DNA of 64,000 nt from Rhizobium sp. 007 (GTDB lineage: Bacteria > Pseudomonadota > Alphaproteobacteria > Rhizobiales > Rhizobiaceae). Each line of letters begins with the position of its first letter. Position 1 is the first letter of the stretch. The stretch covers positions 1,302,001 through 1,366,000 of the forward strand of contig NZ_CP064187.1 of the NCBI RefSeq assembly GCF_015353075.1, given 5' to 3'. Under the pieces are notes generated by a model. The model was not told the origin of the DNA. It saw nothing but the letters and a program-made list of their open reading frames with translations, and did not search any database. Of this stretch, positions 37,376 to 45,670 are shown one piece after another. Position numbers and translations under genes: made by a program.

Positions 37376-37829
37376 CAGATCCGTCCGAACATCCTGAAGC
37401 ACTTGGCATCTTCGCTGAATATGGAATTCAGGTCGTTCCGGCCCATGTCATGCCGTCCGTGGGGCAGACAAGAGCCATTGCCACGCTAGACCGCATCAGA
37501 AACCGCCAGGGAGAGGCGCACGCGCGTTTCGTGGTCATGACGCTGCCAACAACAAAGCGTTCATTGACGAGACGTCTCTGTGGGTAGTTAGCGATATGGT
37601 CAGGGCAGCGACGAAGAACTATCCCGATCTGGTCGAGAATAACGTCTCTGCCTGGTTCTCCTTCTTCGATGGTCTGCCGCTCGGGTGGCTACAATTCTGG
37701 GCGCTCGATCTCGACGGCGTCATATCGAAACGACATGCCTTGGGCGGCATGGTATATGAACGAATGCGCCGGCACTTCGGAGCGATGGCAGTGCAGCCAG
37801 ATCTTCTAGACGACAGGAGAACGGCATGA
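37372..37829 (+). pseudogene. Phage hypothetical gene with one frameshift
   Basis: Starts MTDPSEHPEALGIFAEYGIQ; about 37545 the frame must change to continue as NNKAFIDETSLWVVSDMVRA and ALDLDGVISKRHALGGMVYE. A 77-base piece of the same gene recurs at 42855-42931. Confidence 0.7.
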
Positions 37830-38053
37830 GCGATTGGCTACGGATCGATACCGCACCGAAGGACGGAACGAGGGTTCTATTGGGCCGTTTTACGGGCGAT
37901 CCGAAAGGCGATCATGAAGGATTTGTCTCTGTCGACTGGTATAGGCAGCCAGAAGACAAACAAGGCTACGTCGGGTGTGGTCATTTCAGCGAACATTATT
38001 GGCCACCGACACACTGGATGCATCTTCCTCAACCCCCGAAGGTGAAAAAATGA
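37826..38053 (+). CDS. Small phage protein, DUF551-like
   Basis: 75 residues: WLRIDTAPKDGTRVLLGRF and a C-terminal YWPPTHWMHLPQPP, a layout typical of DUF551-type phage proteins. Starts are coupled (ATGA overlaps) with neighbours on both sides. Confidence 0.7.
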   Translation: MSDWLRIDTAPKDGTRVLLGRFTGDPKGDHEGFVSVDWYRQPEDKQGYVGCGHFSEHYWPPTHWMHLPQPPKVKK

Positions 38054-38682
38054 ACGAAGGCGAAATCGCAGAGCGTTTTATCCGGGCGGCAGAGATCGAC
38101 CAGATGAGCGAGCGGGTCGGGCCGAAGCCGCTCAAGGCCCAATCTTTGCAATACCTCCATACCCAGGCAGACAAGAACGGCTGGGGAAGCGAGCGCCTTG
38201 CCGAAGAGCGCAAGGACTTCTGGGATGGCATCGGCCGTCGTGTCTCGGCTCGTGAGATGAGCGAGGCCGATGAGACACGGTCATGGCTTCGGCTGGTGCC
38301 GAACGACAGCGATCGATCCGCGCTCGTGAACTGGTCGAACTGCATGGCAGGAGATGGCATCTTCAAGGAATGGTGCTTCGCTATTGGCATCCATCCAGAG
38401 ACCGGGAGGCGCAGAAAAGACCCGGCAATCGCACGTATTTTGTTAGCTTTGGGCCGCAAGCCGTTGCAGCATAACGAAATCGACCTCTACGGGGTGTTGC
38501 CTCGCACCCCGGAAATCAGCGATAAGTATGCCATCGTCGCAGAAGTCGCGGCACACTGGCGGGAGACTGAGGCGAAGCCGATGGCCTGCTATTTCGACAC
38601 GGACCTTTCAGGGTTCAGCTGGGCGGACAAACAGAACGAGCGCCGCCGACACAGAGAAGCCCGCCGCAAGCAGGCGGCATAG
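38050..38682 (+). CDS. Phage hypothetical protein
   Basis: 210 residues, soluble. The first third begins MNEGEIAERFIRAAEIDQMS, and the central part (WLRLVPNDSDRSALVNWSNC) and LPRTPEISDKYA recall DUF6362-type phage proteins. Intact, with an ATGA overlap to the gene before it and a terminator after it. Role unknown. Confidence 0.65.
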   Translation: MNEGEIAERFIRAAEIDQMSERVGPKPLKAQSLQYLHTQADKNGWGSERLAEERKDFWDGIGRRVSAREMSEADETRSWLRLVPNDSDRSALVNWSNCMAGDGIFKEWCFAIGIHPETGRRRKDPAIARILLALGRKPLQHNEIDLYGVLPRTPEISDKYAIVAEVAAHWRETEAKPMACYFDTDLSGFSWADKQNERRRHREARRKQAA

Positions 38683-38726
38683 AACAAGACCGGCCACGCT
38701 TCGGCGCACCCCGGCTGGTTACTCAC

Positions 38727-38759
38727 AGCCCGCCACCTTAACTGGTCGGCGGGCTTTTC
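38727..38759 (+). terminator. Rho-independent terminator of the gcrA-like cluster
   Basis: AGCCCGCC and GGCGGGCT with a 13-base loop followed by TTT; 45 bases after the stop of the preceding gene. Confidence 0.75.
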
Positions 38760-38778
38760 ATTTGGAGCGCGAGCCGCT

Positions 38779-38928
38779 TCAGTTTGAAGGAGCTGGTGTG
38801 GTTGGTGCGGGGTTAGCAGGCGGTGTGGTCTCAGTCCCGCTTTGTTGATCGCGTCCTGGCATAAGCACCATCACACCTATTATGACGATTATCACAACTA
38901 CAATTCCAATGATCATGTTTCGATTCAT
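38779..38928 (-). CDS. 49-residue single-pass membrane protein
   Basis: ATG at 38928 with GGAGGA seven bases upstream. One transmembrane helix rich in Ile/Val (MIIGIVVVIIVIIGVMVLM) then a Thr/Pro/Ala-rich tail (TTPPANPAPTTPAPS). Such tails are usually periplasmic. Convergent with the terminator. Unknown function. Confidence 0.65.
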   Translation of the reverse strand: MNRNMIIGIVVVIIVIIGVMVLMPGRDQQSGTETTPPANPAPTTPAPSN

Positions 38929-39168
38929 GACTTGTTCCTCCAATAGACTTGCGTTCGAGGGCTATTTGGACAGGTAGTTGTTAGGTTCTGTTTGTCCATA
39001 GGCGATTGTCATCGATGCAGTCTCCGGTTGAACAAGCCATTCTGAACGGAGCGGAGACTCCGACTTGTCCCCGGCGACAAGACCATGGCTACACTCGTGG
39101 GCGAAGAGCCCGCGCCGCCGCACCGGGCCTGTCGGGCTTCATTAACGGCGTGAAGTGGGTCAGCCGGA
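38929..39168. other. Spacer without a gene
   Basis: No supported gene; a GGAGCGGAGACTCC-type dyad lies at about 39047-39060. Confidence 0.35.
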
Positions 39169-39405
39169 TTAAAGCATAGAGCTGTCGACCGTCGGGATTT
39201 CGCCTTCCTCTGCCTTCATCTTCGCTTGGGCAAGGGCGAACGCTTTGGCGTCTGGCTCTCTATGGAGGATCATCGCCAAGGCGGTTCCCGTGATCCGAAA
39301 TCGGCCGCAGGTGGGACAGAGGAATTCGACAACGTCTTCTATCCCCGATAGGTCCTCTTGGGCTGGCTCATTTGATATGGGGCAGGTGTCATTGGTCCAG
39401 TTCAT
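39169..39405 (-). CDS. Small protein with a CxxC knuckle
   Basis: 78 residues; CPISNEP at the start and CPTCGRFRITGTAL in the middle suggest a small zinc-binding fold. ATG at 39405 preceded by GGGG-type site. Intact frame. Function unknown. Confidence 0.6.
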   Translation of the reverse strand: MNWTNDTCPISNEPAQEDLSGIEDVVEFLCPTCGRFRITGTALAMILHREPDAKAFALAQAKMKAEEGEIPTVDSSML

Positions 39406-39467
39406 TCAATTCCCCCAAGGTTAAACCATGCCAGTCCTGAAAAACGCACGGCATGAAAGGCTCTTCA

Positions 39468-39680
39468 TTATTCTAGGTGAATCCGGCTTACGTCGCGGAG
39501 GAATATAGTTGACTGCTTCGCTCTGGCCGGTCTTCCACCCAATGTCGTGACCTCCTCTGTGAGGATATAGCCGACGCTCTGAAGTGTGTTTGCCAAATCG
39601 GCCATCGAGCGATTGTCTTCGATTGTCAGATGTCCGACCTGTTCAACCGGGCGCCTCAAATAGACAGCGTATCTAGCCAT
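39468..39680 (-). CDS. Small hypothetical protein
   Basis: 70 residues (MARYAVYLRRPVEQVGHLTI...), with AAGGA six bases before the ATG at 39680. Beta-rich, basic; no family recognised. Confidence 0.6.
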   Translation of the reverse strand: MARYAVYLRRPVEQVGHLTIEDNRSMADLANTLQSVGYILTEEVTTLGGRPARAKQSTIFLRDVSRIHLE

Positions 39681-39809
39681 GTGCGTTTCCTTTTGGGTTG
39701 CATCAGCAGTTGATGATGAACGCGTACGAGTCGCAAGTGCAGTGGAGCAACCTGAACCTCTTTGCACGAGGTTTTCCAGTTATTCGACTTCTCCACAGGT
39801 GGAGAGACG

Positions 39810-40169
39810 ATGATCGAGAATTTCATGATGCTGGCGCTGATTCTGCTCGGCGCCCATTGGCTATGCGATTACCCGCTGCAGGGTCAGTTCCTCTCTGACG
39901 CCAAACAATCAGGCCCGCTGCGCGTTTATCACCTGATCGCACATTCCGGCATCCAAGGCGCCGGCGTGGCAGTGGTCACAGGGAGCGTCTGGCTAGGTCT
40001 GCTCGAATGGATGGCACACGCGATGATCGACGAGGCGAAGGTGAGGGGCAAGACGACGTTCGCCCAGGACCAAGCCCTGCATATCGCCTGCAAGATCGTC
40101 TGGCTCGCTTACCTCGTCCTGTCCGCAACGTATCAGCATGGGTCGTCTATATCGCTCTGGTGGCGATGA
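39810..40169 (+). CDS. DUF3307 membrane protein
   Basis: 119 residues. LILLGAHWLCDYPLQGQFLS, HLIAHSGIQGAGVAVVTG and HAMIDEAKVRGKTTFAQDQALH are the DUF3307 hallmarks (several conserved His/Asp in membrane segments). The ATG at 39810 follows GGTGGAGA. The C-terminal end (YQHGSSISLWWR) looks short compared with the family. Confidence 0.8.
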   Translation: MIENFMMLALILLGAHWLCDYPLQGQFLSDAKQSGPLRVYHLIAHSGIQGAGVAVVTGSVWLGLLEWMAHAMIDEAKVRGKTTFAQDQALHIACKIVWLAYLVLSATYQHGSSISLWWR

Positions 40170-40206
40170 TGTTCGCACTGTCATCCATCTCGGCATGGTG
40201 GCCGAG

Positions 40207-40287
40207 ATGAGCGGGATGGTCGAACGCGGCGCGCTGCTGGTGATGTGCCTCTGTGCAATCGCCGCGCTGATATGGATGTTCTGGTAG
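40207..40287 (+). CDS. 26-residue hydrophobic peptide
   Basis: MSGMVERGALLVMCLCAIAA and LIWMFW: a single membrane helix; 37 bases behind the DUF3307 gene. Very short, may be a small phage membrane peptide or chance. Confidence 0.35.
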   Translation: MSGMVERGALLVMCLCAIAALIWMFW

Positions 40288-40341
40288 AAACTCATATCGC
40301 GAAACGCGAAGGCTTTACTGATAGGTAGGAACGATTTTGCG

Positions 40342-40746
40342 TCAGGCGGGTGCAGACTGCCAAATCAGGCTGACGCCAACGAAGAATGCGACCAGAGACA
40401 GCAGCGCAGTCATCACAGCAACGTTGTTCCACCACTGCCCAGCTGCCCATGAATACTTATCAGGTCCCTCGAGGGCGGCTACGTAGGCTTGATTGGTCAG
40501 GTAGGCGAACATTGAAGTTAGAACAGACAGGCCAGCACCGACCGAGAACGAAACAAGCGATTTCATCATTCCTCTGATCAGCGGCCTGTAGGTTGCAGAG
40601 GCTTCTGGTTGACTGATTGTGGTCGCGACGAAGCCAAGCAGAGCGATGCAAGCGCCGCCGTTGAGGATTAGAAGCGCCTTAAGACCCTCTTGTGCGGCTT
40701 CGATTGATGCGCCTTCCAAGCGGCCGACACGGTCTTCGTCACTCAT
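40342..40746 (-). CDS. Membrane protein of unknown function
   Basis: 134 residues with about four hydrophobic segments (ALLILNGGACIALLGFVATT, SLVSFSVGAGLSVLTSMFAYL, VAVMTALLSLVAFFVGVSLIW) after an acidic N-terminus. ATG at 40746 follows GAGGAT. Typical of prophage accessory membrane proteins; function not assigned. Confidence 0.65.
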   Translation of the reverse strand: MSDEDRVGRLEGASIEAAQEGLKALLILNGGACIALLGFVATTISQPEASATYRPLIRGMMKSLVSFSVGAGLSVLTSMFAYLTNQAYVAALEGPDKYSWAAGQWWNNVAVMTALLSLVAFFVGVSLIWQSAPA

Positions 40747-40800
40747 GAACATCCTCAAAGTTTAGCTGTGCAAGTCCTGAAAAGCACGGCAGGATACAAT

Positions 40801-41331
40801 CTACCAGCGATCGAAGGGGCGGACCCCAATAAGCTTATTCAAATCTTGATCGCGATGCTCTTCCTTAAGCGCCACCCGTATATGATCAGGAATGCGTAGC
40901 GGGGTTTTGTTCGTGAGGTGGCTTCCGGCTTTGACCGCAAGATAACGACGGGCGATGAGCGCCTTTACGTGCTCGTTGAAATAGTCCCCTGAGAAAACTT
41001 AGGTTCGATTAGCGACGGCCCAAGCCAAAAGCCATTGCTCTGGCTCAGAAATATCTTGAAGGCCATCTATGTGCGTCGCTTGGCGTTGAAGGCGACGTCT
41101 ACGGACGAGCGGCGCAGATGCCAATTGCACAACTTCCACTGACACAGCCAGCACACTGCCGCTGCAAATTGCGACGATGAAGGCGGCGCCTGGAAGCCAA
41201 TTTGGCAGCGATGCGAGATAAGAAAGGGCGAGGTAGTCGGCTAGCAAGATGCCGGACGATGCGAACAATAGTCCAAGCGCAACGGGCCAAGACGTACTCA
41301 TCATTTCTTTCAGGTCTTTAATCGATGGCAT
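40801..41331 (-). pseudogene. Superinfection-exclusion-B-like gene interrupted by an in-frame stop
   Basis: The first 110 residues carry two membrane helices (PVALGLLFASSGILLADYLA and PGAAFIVAICSGSVLAVSVE) and a cytoplasmic part ending EPEQWLLAWAVANRT before TAA at 40999. The same frame continues sensibly: NEHVKALIARRYLAVKAGSH, TPLRIPDHIRVALKEEHRDQ to a stop at 40801. Overall layout resembles SieB-type phage exclusion proteins. A point mutation to TAA, or stop readthrough, explains it. The truncated form may still be made. Confidence 0.6.
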
Positions 41332-41377
41332 TGGCGGGAATCGGCCTCAGATTGAATTAAATCAAAGGCAATCAAAG

Positions 41378-41854
41378 TTGGCGCGAGGTGGCAAGAGAAA
41401 CGGCGCTGGCCGCCCAAAAGGAGCCGCTGCCAAGCGAACTCGGGCAATTGCGGACAAGGCATCGTCCGAAGGTCTAACGCCTCTGGAGGTCATGCTGAAG
41501 GCGATGCGCGTCCATTTCAATAAGAAGGATTGGGATGCTGCAGCCTCGATCGCGAAGGATGCAGCGCCTTACATGCATTCCACGCTCGCCAGCGTTCAGC
41601 ACACCGGCAAGGACGGCGGACGTATCCAAACCATCGATCTAACGAACGTATCGGAAGAACAGCTCAATGCACACGAACCCATCTTTGGCCCGCGTGCCAC
41701 CGGCAGCGGAGATGATGGGGTTGATTGGTTCGAGATGGGCGAAAGCTGGTCGCCACGGCTTGAGATCTACGTCGGAGGCCCGCGCCAGATGCATGGCATG
41801 GGACCGGATGGCAAGTACAAGGCCCTGCTGATCACGGCCAATGAACTGAAATAG
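41378..41854 (+). CDS. Chimeric protein: terminase small subunit N-part joined to unknown segment
   Basis: TTG at 41378 (AAAGG upstream) begins an ARGGKRNGAGRPKGAAAKRT basic HTH start, then GLTPLEVMLKAMRVHF, typical of phage terminase small subunits. After about residue 85 (NVSEEQL) the sequence changes to WFEMGESWSPRLEIYVGGP, not part of that family. From 41532 on it lies in the inverted duplication. The frame is intact, but I doubt function. Confidence 0.55.
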   Translation: MARGGKRNGAGRPKGAAAKRTRAIADKASSEGLTPLEVMLKAMRVHFNKKDWDAAASIAKDAAPYMHSTLASVQHTGKDGGRIQTIDLTNVSEEQLNAHEPIFGPRATGSGDDGVDWFEMGESWSPRLEIYVGGPRQMHGMGPDGKYKALLITANELK

Positions 41855-42325
41855 GGCCATGGTCGAGCTCGGGGCATCCTGGGATTGGCCGGAGAACCAG
41901 CCGCATATCTCCATCCGGATCGGCTTGAAGGTGGCTGCCCTCATATGAGCACGGCAAGCCTGATTTTGTGGTGCTGGAGGAGCAATCCCTCGCCAAGATC
42001 GGCAACACCAGCGCCGACGCACTCATTTATCCATGGGTGGCGACCACGGCCATTGTCTCGACGATCGCCAATTTCGGCGTTCCCTAAGGCACGCTCCCCC
42101 TGGCACTTGGCGCAAGGCGTTCTACGGCCAGACTTCAAGCCGCCGCTGGACAACAAGGGCAAGAAGGACTGGAAGAGCGCCGCCGTGACCGAATGCGAGC
42201 GCATCGGCATCCGTCTCCCGTCTCAGAGGACGCTCGCCCACAATGCTGCGGAGGCATGTGCTCTTGCGATCTGGTGTCAGGGAAGAGCCTTGCGGATGCA
42301 GCGGAATGAAAGGGCTGCGGCATGA
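41532..42325 (+). repeat. Right copy of ~0.8-kb inverted duplication
   Basis: Matches 29727-30554 on the opposite strand with few differences, but lacks about 34 bases near 42270 and one base near 42136. The two copies lie about 11 kb apart. Confidence 0.85.
42100..42325 (+). pseudogene. RuvC-like resolvase fragment, frameshifted copy
   Basis: DFKPPLDNKGKKDWKSAAVT and RTLAHNAAEACALAI correspond to the left copy, but the base missing before DFK breaks the upstream join and the tail is internally deleted. Confidence 0.5.
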
Positions 42326-42419
42326 GGTTTCAGCCAACTATTGGCTTTGTGTCCGCTTTCAAAACAATCACCTTGTGAAAATCACCCAAGAGTGGACGCG
42401 GGCCAGCACTTGCGTGATG

Positions 42420-42512
42420 TTTTCCCAGCAGGTCCGGCCTGCGGTCATCGCGGTAACGAAGCTCCGGCAGGCTGCGAGAAATGCAAGATCCAAGGCAGGT
42501 GAAGCTGAATGA
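42420..42512 (+). pseudogene. HNH endonuclease tail, second copy
   Basis: VRPAVIAVTKLRQAARNARSK corresponds to the end of the HNH fragment at 35541-35810; everything upstream of it is replaced. Followed, as there, by MNEFA-type codons and a DUF982 gene. Confidence 0.6.
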
Positions 42513-42525
42513 ATTCGCAGGTCAC

Positions 42526-42840
42526 TTAGCGCTCCACCGCAAGCTGAACCGCAGACTTGGCGTCCTCAGCTGCCATCCGACCATCAATGGCGGCTCGGCA
42601 GGCTTGCCATGCACGGCGCCATTTATCGCTCGTTTGATTGGGTTCGTGAATAAGCCAGTTCATGGCCTCCTCGGGGGAGCCGACAACAATGCGGATGCGG
42701 CGATCTCCCAGCACGAGGGGTTTCTTCCATCGGTGCACCAACATGACCGCGCTCCAATCGTAGGGGTATCGATCATAATTAATCCACCGCCACGCCACAT
42801 CGTTCCATCCCGGAGAAAAGAAACAGGAGCCGCGAGTTGA
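42526..42840 (-). CDS. DUF982 protein (copy 2), fused to foreign 5' sequence
   Basis: The C-terminal ~95 residues (VMLVHRWKKPLVLGDRRIRI, VVGSPEEAMNWLIHEP, WRRAWQACRAAIDGRMAAED) are DUF982. The open frame continues upstream through an antisense piece of the 37372 gene into an IS3 OrfA start at 43146, giving a potential 206-residue triple fusion. The native start of the DUF982 part is unclear. Confidence 0.65.
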   Translation of the reverse strand, partial: STRGSCFFSPGWNDVAWRWINYDRYPYDWSAVMLVHRWKKPLVLGDRRIRIVVGSPEEAMNWLIHEPNQTSDKWRRAWQACRAAIDGRMAAEDAKSAVQLAVER

Positions 42841-42854
42841 ACGAGTTCGCCGGA

Positions 42855-42931
42855 AGCCCATGTCATGCCGTCCGTAGGGCAAACAAGAGCCATTGCCACG
42901 CTGGACCGCACCAGAAACCACCATGGAGAGA
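42855..42931 (+). pseudogene. 77-base fragment of the 37372-type gene
   Basis: AHVMPSVGQTRAIATLDR is shared with residues 24-41 of the frameshifted gene at 37372, with only a few base changes. Both ends are abrupt. Confidence 0.7.
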
Positions 42932-42939
42932 CCATCCTT

Positions 42940-43146
42940 CCACATCCGCTGCAGAACTGAAGCTGTATCGTAGTGGCTGGATTTCTTCGCCTGAAGTAAA
43001 GGTCCGTGCGCCGCGTAACTCGCCGCCCATTTACGAACCGTGGCATGATCAACGCCGAAATGCCGGCCTACTCCGCGAGTGCCTCGCTCACCCTTCTGAT
43101 AAAACTCCACAACAGATCGCTTAAAAGCTTCGCTGTGCTTGGACAT
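42940..43146 (-). mobile_element. IS3-type transposase OrfA, 5' part only
   Basis: ATG at 43146 begins MSKHSEAFKRSVVEFYQKGE, then GVGRHFGVDHATVRKWAASY (helix-turn-helix) and SVLQRMWKDGLS. After about 70 codons it joins unrelated sequence. No OrfB or terminal inverted repeat is visible. Confidence 0.7.
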
Positions 43147-43238
43147 GAAAAACCCCCGAAGGTTGTTGTCCAACTTTCGGGGTCAGTTCATTACCCGGTG
43201 GGCGGGTTTTCATTCCATCAGCAATGCTGCGACCGCGG

Positions 43239-43496
43239 CTATGTCTGATCGAGATCAATGCCGCTTATCTGTGCTGGAAGTCCCTGGATTGCGTATCTGG
43301 GGAGACGACGCCATGTGGATCCAACCGTATTCCGGTTGAGGATGTCCATGAATTCGGACGCATCCTTGCCCGTCAGGTCGTCCAACTGCTTGTACCCGAT
43401 CGTAGCAGGATGGCCAGTGATGGCATCAACAACGGTCCACGTGCCGTCTGCTTCTGCGCGGCGGTCGTATGGCATGTGAGAGATTTCGGAAGACAT
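43239..43496 (-). CDS. Small protein of the W-[ST]-V-x-D-x-x-TG family
   Basis: 85 residues with AAGGAGG at ideal distance from the ATG. GTWTVVDAITGHPATIGYKQ then SEFMDILNR matches the proteins at 31284 and 44384; the last ~25 residues are extra and may be an added tail after a frameshift or fusion. Confidence 0.65.
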   Translation of the reverse strand: MSSEISHMPYDRRAEADGTWTVVDAITGHPATIGYKQLDDLTGKDASEFMDILNRNTVGSTWRRLPRYAIQGLPAQISGIDLDQT

Positions 43497-43625
43497 GATA
43501 TCCTCCTTTCTGGCGCCCCGTAAGGAGTGGCGCCTATAGGATAAACGCGAAGTAGGCCCATTTGTTTCGGTCCTGGGGCCAGCACCATCCGCGCCGGCGG
43601 GTTCGGGCAAATAAGGAGAAGTCGC

Positions 43626-43958
43626 ATGAGCGAACAGAAACGGCCCGTAACCAGGGCGAAATTCTTCTGCAGCGGCAAGGAAGGGAACACTGTTTTCCTT
43701 CCGCCGTCTATTCCGAGGATATCCAATCCGAGGATGACGGCGGGAGAGATCGACCGCGATCCCCGATCCGAATGGTACGGCAAGCCGAACCTCTATGTCG
43801 GGTGCCAAGGGGCTGTAGAAGGTCTGACGAACCGGCTTGTAGAGGATGGCGTCCTGCCCGGGCTCGAATGCCGCGGTCGAGGAACAGGAGCGTCTGAGCA
43901 AGAGCTTGCCGCCGCAGCATCCTCACAGAGTGCGACAAGCCCTCGGCAGGTGGGGTAA
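43626..43958 (+). pseudogene. Joined phage gene fragments
   Basis: Starts like a phage gene (MSEQKRPVTRAKFFC) with a normal context, but the following sequence changes frame and character twice (IYSEDIQSEDD in another frame near 43710; LEDGVLPGLECRG region later). Confidence 0.4.
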
Positions 43959-44224
43959 CGCTCGCCAGACCGCCGACGCCGCTCCACAGTCGCTGTATGT
44001 CAGCCGTAAGGTCATTAATGCGGTAGACAAAGGGGCAGGGTTTCGAAACCACGTTGCCGGCCGACGACCTGCATGTGACGATTCCCACAGCCGGACGCAC
44101 TGGATGGCGATGTGGGCTCTGCATGGGATGACGAAGTGAAAATCCCGCGGGGAGGCCCGCGGCTGAAGCGGTTTGGAGAGCTGTTCGCGTCGAACATGAG
44201 CTGGGATTACGCCGAGTACAGCTG
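43959..44224. other. Unresolved phage-type fragments
   Basis: Short open pieces on both strands, none with a start or family; no supported gene. Confidence 0.35.
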
Positions 44225-44365
44225 CATATCACCATCTCTTACGACGATGATGCTCCGGAACTCGCGACCGTCGAACCCTATCAGGGCGAGATCCTGCTCG
44301 GACCGGAGGTGTTTAAGGAAGTGATCGACGTCTGGCTTGCGAGCGTGAGGGAAGTGGAAGTCTGA
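44225..44365 (+). pseudogene. C-terminal fragment of an unidentified phage gene
   Basis: HITISYDDDAPELATVEPYQ and LLGPEVFKEVIDVWLASVRE before a TGA; no start is present upstream. Confidence 0.5.
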
Positions 44366-44383
44366 TGCTCGGTGTCATTGGTG

Positions 44384-44569
44384 TCACGCAGCCAGAAGAA
44401 ATTCTTGATCTACCTCGCGGTTCAATGCTCCGACCAACTCCTTGGCCTCCTCGGCTGTGAGCATGTCCATAACAAATCCGTTGATCACGGCTTTCTGCCC
44501 GGTGACTTCATCGAACACCGACCAATAGATGTTGAGATTCTTATGAACGTTATACCTGTGGGCTTCCAT
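44384..44569 (-). CDS. Small protein of the W-[ST]-V-x-D-x-x-TG family
   Basis: 61 residues, the shortest and cleanest member: NIYWSVFDEVTGQKAVINGF then LTAEEAKELVGALNRE. GGAGG lies at good distance from the ATG at 44569. Confidence 0.7.
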   Translation of the reverse strand: MEAHRYNVHKNLNIYWSVFDEVTGQKAVINGFVMDMLTAEEAKELVGALNREVDQEFLLAA

Positions 44570-45197
44570 GGGGAATTCCTCCTTCTTGAAGCATCGATAG
44601 AAAAGCACTTCGCCACCAAAAGATGAATCGTGCGGGTGTATATCGAGGCTATCCATTGGGATAGTGCCCGGCTACGCCCCTAACCTCGGGTCCACAATGA
44701 ATTTTACCGACGCTGTAACCGTCGCGGGAACGCGCCGGCGCGATGACGGCTACCTTGTTGCCGAACGCTCGTATCGCCCGTACAGGCATCTAGATCGATC
44801 TGGGATCCGACGTGGGAAAACCGGACATGAGCACGGTGCGCGTCTATCGCGCGGGCGGTCTTCGCTGAGGATAGGCTCAAGAGTGCTGCTCGCCGGCCGG
44901 TGACGAATGACCACCCGCCGGAAATGGTCACGTCGGATAACTGAATCCCCGACGCCATCGTGAACGCGAGTTACGAGGCCGCTTTCCTCGAGCTTTCCAA
45001 TCCTGGCAGCCTTTCACCGATCATAACCGGCTCTGCACAGTCAAGCGTGAGAAGGTCGAGCAGCTTGAGGTCGAGTATTCAACCTCTGCTTCAACGGACA
45101 TCGCCGACATCGTAGCGCTCGCCACCCGGTCGTAACCACGATCGAGGGGCTGCTCTGGCCGTTCCTGTGCCCGATCCTGGCGGGGAGCGCTCTTAGT
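44570..45197. other. Phage tail/head fragment debris
   Basis: Contains short sensible pieces in changing frames, e.g. MSTVRVYRAG at 44839 and VVTTIEGLLWPFLCPILAG at about 45125, as in phage head or tail proteins, but no continuous gene. Confidence 0.4.
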
Positions 45198-45398
45198 CTA
45201 GGCCCTGTGAGCCGCCTCACTCGCTAGCCTGATGACGTAGTCTTCGGATGCGTCGGCGAGGGCGAGGGCCACCTCAGCTCGTCCATGGCCTTGTGAGTGC
45301 AGCCTTTCGATCAATTCAAGCATGGCAGCATCAACGATCTGCCGGCAGTTCATGCGTGTTGGTTGCGGTCTACCTATAAAGTATAGCTTGGCGGTCAT
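45198..45398 (-). CDS. Small helical protein
   Basis: 66 residues: RQIVDAAMLELIERLHSQGH, GRAEVALALADASEDYVIRL. AGGGGG precedes the ATG at 45398. Intact; family not recognised. Confidence 0.6.
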   Translation of the reverse strand: MTAKLYFIGRPQPTRMNCRQIVDAAMLELIERLHSQGHGRAEVALALADASEDYVIRLASEAAHRA

Positions 45399-45473
45399 GG
45401 CACCCCCTTTTGATCCGCTTGCAGGATGCCACAATTTCGCAGGTGCACAAGCAACTGCTAATTTTAATATGCA

Positions 45474-45670
45474 GTGCAATATGGAACAATTTAACTACAG
45501 GCGCTTGCAGGGCACCGCTGAACGCCTCATCACGAAAGTCGGCCAGAGCGGCACCGTAACACGCGTCACGCCTCGAGGTCCTGTCTTGGGCGGCGATCCG
45601 GTCGAAAAGATCGTACACGGCCAAGCTCGTGCCGATGGGATACACTGCGCCGAGATCGACGGGACTGTCA
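45474..45670 (+). pseudogene. Phage structural gene 5' part, frameshifted, interrupted by IS200/IS605
   Basis: MEQFNYRRLQGTAERLITKV, GQSGTVTRVTP and then, after a frameshift near 45620, SYTAKLVPMGYTA. The insertion sequence follows immediately. Confidence 0.5.

Noticed and set aside
40801..41331. Programmed stop-codon readthrough in the SieB-like gene
   Set aside because: TAA is the least readthrough-prone stop and no stimulatory structure is apparent; mutation is simpler.
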